Shown here in pieces: positions 58,153-64,000 of a stretch of 64,000 nucleotides of DNA; position 1 is the stretch's first letter, and every line of letters begins with the position of its first letter. The position numbers and the translations under genes were made by a program. The stretch covers positions 33,620,191 to 33,684,190 of the forward strand of contig NC_132893.1 of NCBI RefSeq assembly GCF_030463535.1, read 5' to 3'. The stretch is from Salminus brasiliensis (taxonomy: Eukaryota > Chordata > Actinopteri > Characiformes > Bryconidae). Below the pieces are notes generated by a model that ran no database searches, had not been told where the DNA came from, and saw nothing but the letters and a program-made list of their open reading frames with translations.

Positions 58153-58712
58153 TAAATGCCAGCTTCTAATTATGTTACAAAGTAAAAAGCACCTTTGGCC
58201 GTAGCTTGTGTCGTGATGTTGGCAGAGGAAGGCCATTATGCGGGAGGGGGGGTACGAGCGTCGGGCTGCACGTGCCTATGTTGACAATTCACTGCTGAGA
58301 TAGCAGCGAACGTCTGACTCCTGGCGAACGTCTGCCTAGACTGTTTTCAGTCAGTGGAGCTCCTCCTGTGTTCTCCGTCACCAAGATACAGATACAGCAA
58401 TACTCCAGAAACTGACCTGAACCCCTAATTTCCAGACCACCGCGCCCATCAGCGTAGATATATTCACCAGCAGTGCTGCTGTTTAAATGAGGCCTGAAAA
58501 TAGACTGTTGTCGGGGTGGAAGATAGCGATGAGCATCCCGACCTGCCCTGCGCAGCGTGTCAGATAGGGCCCTTGGTCAGGTAGAGGTTGCAGGTAAAGG
58601 CCTGGTTCTGGTGTAGATGGTTCTGATTGGTTCTGTACAGACTGTTTAGAGAATGTTTATTCACTCCTAACTGCTGTTCTCTCTCTCTCTCTTTTTTGTT
58701 CCCTCTCTCTAG

Positions 58713-58742
58713 TAAAGAAAGCCAAACTCCAGGGGCCTCCAG
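58713..58742 (+). CDS. unc13b: unc13b coding exon 2 (30-nt microexon)
   Basis: A long CT-rich tract ends TCTCTCTAG, then comes the exon, completing Val8 and encoding KKAKLQGPP before donor CCAG|GTAAGC. Phase joins exactly to 40298-40319. The next residues should be (D/E)KFNTYVTLK. I saw no exon coding for them in 58743-64000, so exon 3 lies beyond the window. Confidence 0.88.
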
Positions 58743-59154
58743 GTAAGCACACTGTGCCTTCTGTTCAGCAGCTCTCTCGTCTTTAATGGCCCTTTGTCTG
58801 TAATGTAACACAACACTGCACCTGATTTGTGTTTAAGTCCAGGGTGAAGCTATTTGGTTTCATCTTTCCTAAACCACGCAGCTCTTCCGGGCGGGGGGTT
58901 GTTCCTGCCTGGGTTTGTGCAAATCCGGACACTTTTACGCTCCTGGCTCAGCTGATGTAGACGGTCACAGAAAATGTATCGAATGAGGGAATATAGATGT
59001 AATACTCATTTCTGTAGTGGAGTGTTTAATGCTGATAACAGGAATGGCCTTTCTCATGTGTGCAGTCAGTACAGTAGTGTTTCCAAAGGGTTAAAAAAAA
59101 CCCAAAACATTAATATTAATATTACAAAAAAAACCCAATACTCATAAACACTAC

Positions 59155-60040
59155 CACTGACTTTGTGTATTTGAGTTGAGTCTAATGTTACGTAGTTATT
59201 TACAGGTAGACACACTCACTGACCACTGACTTTATTTAAAAGGGGGTTTAATGTAATGTTATGTAGAGTTAATTACAGGTAGACACTCTCACTGACCACT
59301 GACTATATAATATCAGAAAAACCCCCCTTCTAAATAAAGTCAGTGGTCAGTAAGAGCGTCTACTTGTAATTAACTCTATATAACATCAGAATAACCCCCC
59401 TTGTAAATAAAGAGTTAATTACAAGTAGATACGCTCACTGACCACTGACCTTACATTTATTTGGGTTAATTCTACAACGACACTTTGACGACACTAGTCA
59501 CTTTAAACACACTCTGCTGCTACCTTCTCCATTTACTTCTCTCTGTATTTTATTTTCATTTTTTACATATATTTTATATATTTATGTATATTTTATTTAT
59601 TTAAGTACTGCTTCTGGGTAAAACTGGGTCCTTGGGTACCACAATTTCGTTCCACCCCATGTACCACATGTGATGCGAATGACAATAAAGTCTCCTTGAA
59701 TCCTTGAATCCTTGAATCCTTGAATCCTAATGTTGTATAGTCTTACTGGTAGACACTCTCACTGACCACTGACTTTATTTAAAAGGGGGCTTATTCTAAT
59801 GTTATATAGAGGTAATTACAGGTAGACACTCTCACTGACCACTGACTTTATTTAAAAGGGGGTTTAATGTGATGTTATATAGAGTTAATTATAGGTAGAC
59901 ACTCTCACTGACCGCTGACTTTATGTTTATTTGGGTTTATTCTAATGTTATATACAGTTAATTACAGGTAGACACTCTCACTGATCACTGACTTTGTTTA
60001 TTCGGGTTTATGGTAATATTATATAGAATAAATTACAGAT
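59155..60040 (+). repeat. diverged minisatellite related to the 67-bp stoml2 array
   Basis: Repeats AGACACTCTCACTGACCACT with TTATTTGGGTTTATTCTAA. A segment near 59300-59410 is reversed, and a LINE tail (59510-59731) interrupts it. Confidence 0.8.
59510..59731 (+). mobile_element. LINE 3' end with TCCTTGAATC tandem tail
   Basis: AATTTCGTTCCACCCCATG and GAATGACAATAAAGTCTCC, followed by five copies of TTGAATCC. This is the short terminal repeat typical of CR1/Rex-type LINEs. No coding remains. Confidence 0.6.
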
Positions 60041-60837
60041 AGCTACAGTCAGTGAGTGAAGGTGAGCATGCATCTCCGCTCTGCAGTGCCGGTCGGTCTG
60101 ATTAATTGATTCTGCATTAAGTAATCTCATCAGGCTGTGTGTCCTTCCTTGGCCGGCTCTCTTGGCTCGCAGGGAATAAGATCAGTGTATGTTAAGCTCA
60201 AATCCCCACGCTCTCCTCCCCTACAAATCCTCTGCACTGTTTGCCCTCAAACCCTTCCCGTAAGCCCCGTCACTGTGGAGGAAGTGAGGGAATGCTGGGA
60301 ATGCCATAATGTGACCACACTGCTTTTGCTTGAACAGCCTCACTATAGACGCCACTGACAAAAGTTTGAGGACACTGTGGCCTTTTCTGTGCAGTCAGCT
60401 TAATGATTTTTTTTCAGGCTGTTGTTAAAAGCTCAGGGTTTGTTGTTATGTAATACTAGTACAACTTCTACCAGCTCCTCCTTCGTGGGCTGAGGCAGAC
60501 GAGACCGTGTAGAGATGTTGGCTTGATCTTGGCTCTGCCTGAGCACTTGTTCAAACACTGAGCAGATCAGCAGACTGCAGTATTGTCCCATTGCTTCCTT
60601 TATAGCCGAGGGTAAACAGGCCCGCCGGCCTTCCCTTCATTATTGACAGTTGGCTCTTTTGTTTCCTGAGATCCGGCGTGTTTGCTTAGTTCTGTAAACG
60701 ACACATCAGCTATTATGCCTTCCCGCCATTGTTCCCTCAATGCCACCTTTACCCTGGGACCAAAAGATGTGTCATCCATTTGATCTAGAGGGGAATAGTT
60801 TGATAGCTGTTACACAGCTGTTCTGTTTTAGAACATT

Positions 60838-61225
60838 AGACTACACCCAAATAAGCAAAGTCAGTGAGAGTGTCTACCTGTAATTTACTCTATAGAACAA
60901 TATCAGAATAAACCCAAATATACAAAGTCAGTGGTCAGTGAGAGTGTCTACCTTTAATTATCTCTATATAATATTAGAATAAACCCAAATAAACAAAGTC
61001 AGTGGTCAGTGAGAGTGTCTACCTGTAATTTAACTTTATATAACATTAGAATAAACCCAAATAAACATAAGGTTAGTGGTCAGTGAGAGTGTCTACCTGT
61101 AATTAACTCTATATAACATCAGAATAAACCCAAATAAACATAGTCAGTGGTCAGTGAGACTGTCTACCTGTAATTAACTCTATATAACATCAGAATAAAC
61201 CCAAATAAACAAAAAGCCAGTCGGT
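60838..61225 (-). repeat. same minisatellite in inverted orientation
   Basis: Reads AATAAACCCAAATAAACAAAG and CAGTGAGAGTGTCTACCTG, about five units, the reverse complement of 59155-60040. Confidence 0.85.
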
Positions 61226-61721
61226 CAGTAAAGATATGATGGCTAAGAGATCACAGTTAGCAGATCACAGGTCTGGGTGCTGATCTTCTCTGTGAGCTCC
61301 AGACCCTGTATGGATGTCTTCAGCTCCACCAGCATCTCCTGATTCGCTGTAATGAAGGGTAGGTTAGATAAACTAGGTTGGATGAGGACTGGAATTACTG
61401 GTTCTCCTCCAGGAGAACGCTGGAGGTGGTTGAGCTAACACACTTACACACAACCATCACAAGTAAGAATCAGTTTCTCAGATAAACTCTTGCCCATGTC
61501 TGTGTTTATCTTGGCTGGTCCAATCAGGTGTGGTCAGTATGATGGCTGTATAACTACTGCATAACTTACTCCATTCCATAGTAGTATCTGAAGTAATTAC
61601 TGAATAATGAATTGTAATTATTGAGCAGTAAGTAGGTACTACATCATTTATAGCAGTTACTGATTAATTTATAGTAAAAAGAAAAAATAGACATGCATAC
61701 ATACATATACACACATACATA

Positions 61722-61722
<1 letters not shown>

Positions 61723-61792
<70 letters not shown>
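61723..61792. repeat. (GT)n(TA)n compound microsatellite
   Basis: GT run switching to a TA run. Confidence 0.95.
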
Positions 61793-61795
<3 letters not shown>

Positions 61796-61951
61796 GAGTT
61801 GAATAATACTAAATTATTCATATTAGTACCTGCATACTTTAGTATTTACTAAGTAAACAGTAGTTAACTGAGTAATTTAGGTGTTCATGACTGTAATGCA
61901 CTTTAAAAAGCTACTGATGGATTGGACAGAACGTCAAGCCAGTGGACAGAC

Positions 61952-62165
61952 ATGTGGTTGTTTGGGCGCAATGGGTAACGCCAGTAATTGCCGCTGAGCT
62001 ACCACACTGTGTGGGAGACTGGGGTTTGATTCCCGGTCTGGTTGGCTATCCTGTGCTACACCAATTAGAGTCTATGAGCAAGACCCCAAACACTAAACTG
62101 GCCCACCTCTGTAACATGAGTAACCTTGTGAGTCGCTCTGGATGAGTGTCAGCTCAGTGCCGGAA
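61952..62165 (+). mobile_element. tRNA-derived SINE
   Basis: Head TTTGGGCGCAATGGGTAACG, B box GGTTTGATTCC (62023-62033) and tail GTGAGTCGCTCTGGATGAG. Same family as 30778-31011, more diverged. Confidence 0.8.
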
Positions 62166-62344
62166 AACCACACCCACAGACGCGCAGGTGCAGCCAGTGT
62201 AGAAACATCCCCACAAGCTACATGGCCGTGCTCCACAGTCCGTCCCTTCGCTCATACAGCATTTAGCAGGGCTCCCGAGCAGAAATGTCAGCTCCTAATG
62301 TCTGACTAATTCAGCGGAAAACTCTACCGGCGTCAATAATGAAT

Positions 62345-63098
62345 GAAGACGTTGTTGGTTAGCTCTGTACGGTCCTGCAGATGTCTCCTTCTAAACATCC
62401 AGAGAATTCAACCCTTCCTCTCCAGAGAGTCGCCCAGGATCTCGTTCAGTCTCTCGTCACTTCAAGACTTGACCACTGCAGCTCCCTTCTGGCTGGTCTT
62501 CCTCTGCTCACCATCAGGCCCCTGCAGCTTATCCAGAGTCTTCTTCAACGTCTCCAAGTTCAGCCATGTTCAGCTCCTCCTCCTCTGCTGCTGAGTTCTC
62601 TCTTCACTGTAGCTTCCTGTAGCTGCTGCCCAGGTCATCAGATTCAGACCCCTGACTCTGGCCTACAAAGCCAAGACTGGACCAGCCAGCCCCTCCGAAC
62701 TTGATGGCGATGGTCAAAAGCCGATCTGCACCGAGAGCCCTTCCAGCTTCAAGTACGACTCGGCTCGACCCGCCATCCTTTAGGATCCACAGAAGACGAG
62801 CGTCCAGACTTTTTACTGTCCTGCACCGAAGTGGTGGAACGAACTTCCCTTGGGTGTCCGAACAGCAGAGTCCAACGCTCGCTGTCCTCAAACCCAGACT
62901 GAAGACCCTCCTCTTCTGAGAGTACTCAGGCGAAGAGAAGAGTACTATGGTCTGAATGTTGACTTGTGTTTAGTAGAGTCTAAGATTAGAGGATCTCTGA
63001 ATTCTAGTCTATTTAAACTAGCTGAGGTTCTTCCTGAGTAACAGTGAAGCTCTTTTGAAGACGAGCGTCTGCTAAATGCTGTAAATGTAATGTAAAAC
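62345..63098 (+). mobile_element. L2-like LINE, 5'-truncated, broken ORF2 end
   Basis: Encodes LVQSLVTSRLDHCSSLLAGL in one frame and, after frameshifts, [20 protein letters not shown] and [10 protein letters not shown]. Both are typical of the C-terminal end of L2-clade reverse-transcriptase ORFs. Ends in CTGCTAAATGCTGTAAATG. Inactive. Confidence 0.85.
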
Positions 63099-63852
63099 AG
63101 ACCAGAATGTATTTGGTTGAAATTCACTGTTTGCTTAACTTTATTATAATCTTCACAGCTGGAGCAGCAGCTTATCATTACAATTAGCTTATCGTTGCTG
63201 ATACGGTCTTTAATAGTCTGTTGTGTGTTATGTTTTTTGTGTACTGCCAACTCTAAACTTTGTATCTACGTCATATTTAAAGCAAAAGTTATTTATTTAT
63301 TTATTTTAATCTTTAAACTGCAACAGCATGATGTAAATAGACAGGATTCCATTCTTCCTGAAAACTCAGCCCTAAATCAAAAAGGCCACCAGGCAGACCC
63401 TGAGTCCCACAGGCCGGCCTCACTCCGAGGGGAGTGTTGGCGTCGCTGCAGCTGCGGTTGGACTAGACTGGTGGTCATTAGCGTTAGCGTCCCAAAAGAG
63501 GCCTTCAAGCCAAAACGCTACTCACCTACATTTACACTTACGAGGCACCTGGGAAAACACCCTTTTCTTTCACACACTGTAATTAGACGGCGCTCTCATT
63601 ACGAGAGTGAATCTTAAACAGCAGAGACAAAGACAGCAGCGGCGGAGGAGGAGGGAATTAGCACGACAAACACTGTTAGTCACGTCACTCAATCTGCTCG
63701 CAAAAAGCAGCGGCCTGCAGCACCTGCTCGTCACGCTCGGGAGGGGGGGGTGTGTAGGGGTCTCTGGTGAGGCTTATTAGTAGCCTTATTATTTTAAAAT
63801 TGCAACACATGATGGAGCTCAAAACTGGCTGGAGAACAGTCTTGAAGTTAGC

Positions 63853-63930
<78 letters not shown>
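63853..63930. repeat. (TG)39 microsatellite
   Basis: Uninterrupted TG run. Confidence 0.97.
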
Positions 63931-63935
<5 letters not shown>

Positions 63936-63942
63936 TGACACA

Positions 63943-64000
63943 CCGCTTGTCTAGTCCCTGAGAAGTACTGCCAATAGAATAAGACTCTCTGGAGCAGTTC
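63943..64000 (+). mobile_element. MITE family A, cut by window edge
   Basis: CTTGTCTAGTCCCTGAGAAG and GCCAATAGAATAAGACTCTC match the family A body at 768-820. Confidence 0.6.

Larger units (their letters stand above)
40320..58712 (+). other. unc13b: unc13b intron 1 (18.4 kb)
   Basis: Bounded by AGAG|GTAAGA and TCTCTCTAG|TA. It holds the second AGTACTATATAG block, a Tc1 remnant, MITEs, an L2 fragment and microsatellites. 45200-47140, 47470-49280, 51260-53370 and 53630-55780 show no recognisable gene or repeat. No other exon was supported. Confidence 0.8.
58743..64000 (+). other. unc13b: unc13b intron 2, open at right edge
   Basis: Starts GTAAGC. Filled by two minisatellite arrays, a LINE tail, a SINE, an L2 piece, microsatellites and the start of a MITE. 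60050-60830, 61230-61700 and 63100-63850 show nothing recognisable. Confidence 0.75.

Noticed and set aside
62381-62919. Possible protein-coding gene with conserved peptide stretches
   Set aside because: The peptides are the L2-clade LINE ORF2 end, frameshifted, with paralogous pieces at 18640 and 50618 and a LINE 3' tail.
58743-64000. Search for unc13b exon 3 (expected to continue KFNTYVTLK)
   Set aside because: No acceptor followed by a matching frame was found, so the exon is taken to lie outside the window.

Overview
This window is vertebrate nuclear DNA, almost certainly from a teleost fish. The genes are split by canonical GT/AG introns. There are long CA/GT and AT microsatellites, tRNA-derived SINEs, L2-like LINE 3' ends, a Tc1-like remnant and hAT-type non-autonomous elements. 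No prokaryotic, organellar or viral gene was seen. The species cannot be named from sequence alone.

Three protein-coding genes were reconstructed exon by exon. (1) PIGO, GPI ethanolamine phosphate transferase 3, minus strand: twelve coding exons from 20347 down to 5405, giving a complete 1078-residue frame. Its 5' leader exon probably lies near 24672-24960. (2) STOML2, the mitochondrial stomatin-like protein 2, minus strand: ten coding exons from 35739 down to 27727, giving a complete 363-residue frame. (3) The 5' end of UNC13B (Munc13-2), plus strand: a CpG-rich promoter and leader near 39960-40297, a 22-nt coding start at 40298-40319, an 18.4-kb first intron, and a 30-nt second coding exon at 58713-58742. 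The rest of UNC13B lies beyond the right edge. Order and orientation (PIGO-, STOML2-, UNC13B+) match the human 9p13.3 block as I remember it, except that ATOSB/FAM214B, which sits between STOML2 and UNC13B in human, is not visible. The genes are neighbours by conserved synteny and do not share a pathway: GPI-anchor synthesis in the ER, mitochondrial inner-membrane organisation, and synaptic-vesicle priming.

Layout: 1-3200 is gene-free repeat-bearing DNA, and 3200-5404 is the probable PIGO 3' UTR with a MITE. PIGO spans 5405-20347, with a 2.5-kb CT/CA array at 22160-24660 in its first intron. 24990-27160 is AT-rich spacer with a tandem repeat. STOML2 spans 27160-35740. 35975-39790 holds a 59-bp minisatellite followed by a degenerate AGTACTATATAG repeat. 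UNC13B intron 1 contains more of that repeat, a truncated Tc1 element, MITEs and L2 pieces. UNC13B intron 2, open at the right, carries an inverted pair of minisatellite arrays and LINE/SINE remnants.

The most interesting signal is the 207-bp PIGO intron at 6162-6368. On the sense strand it begins with an (AC)n tract inside its 5' splice site and carries a (GT)30 tract just before its 3' splice site. The two can pair into a long helix that brings the splice sites together. The next intron and STOML2 intron 1 show weaker variants of repeat-built splice sites.
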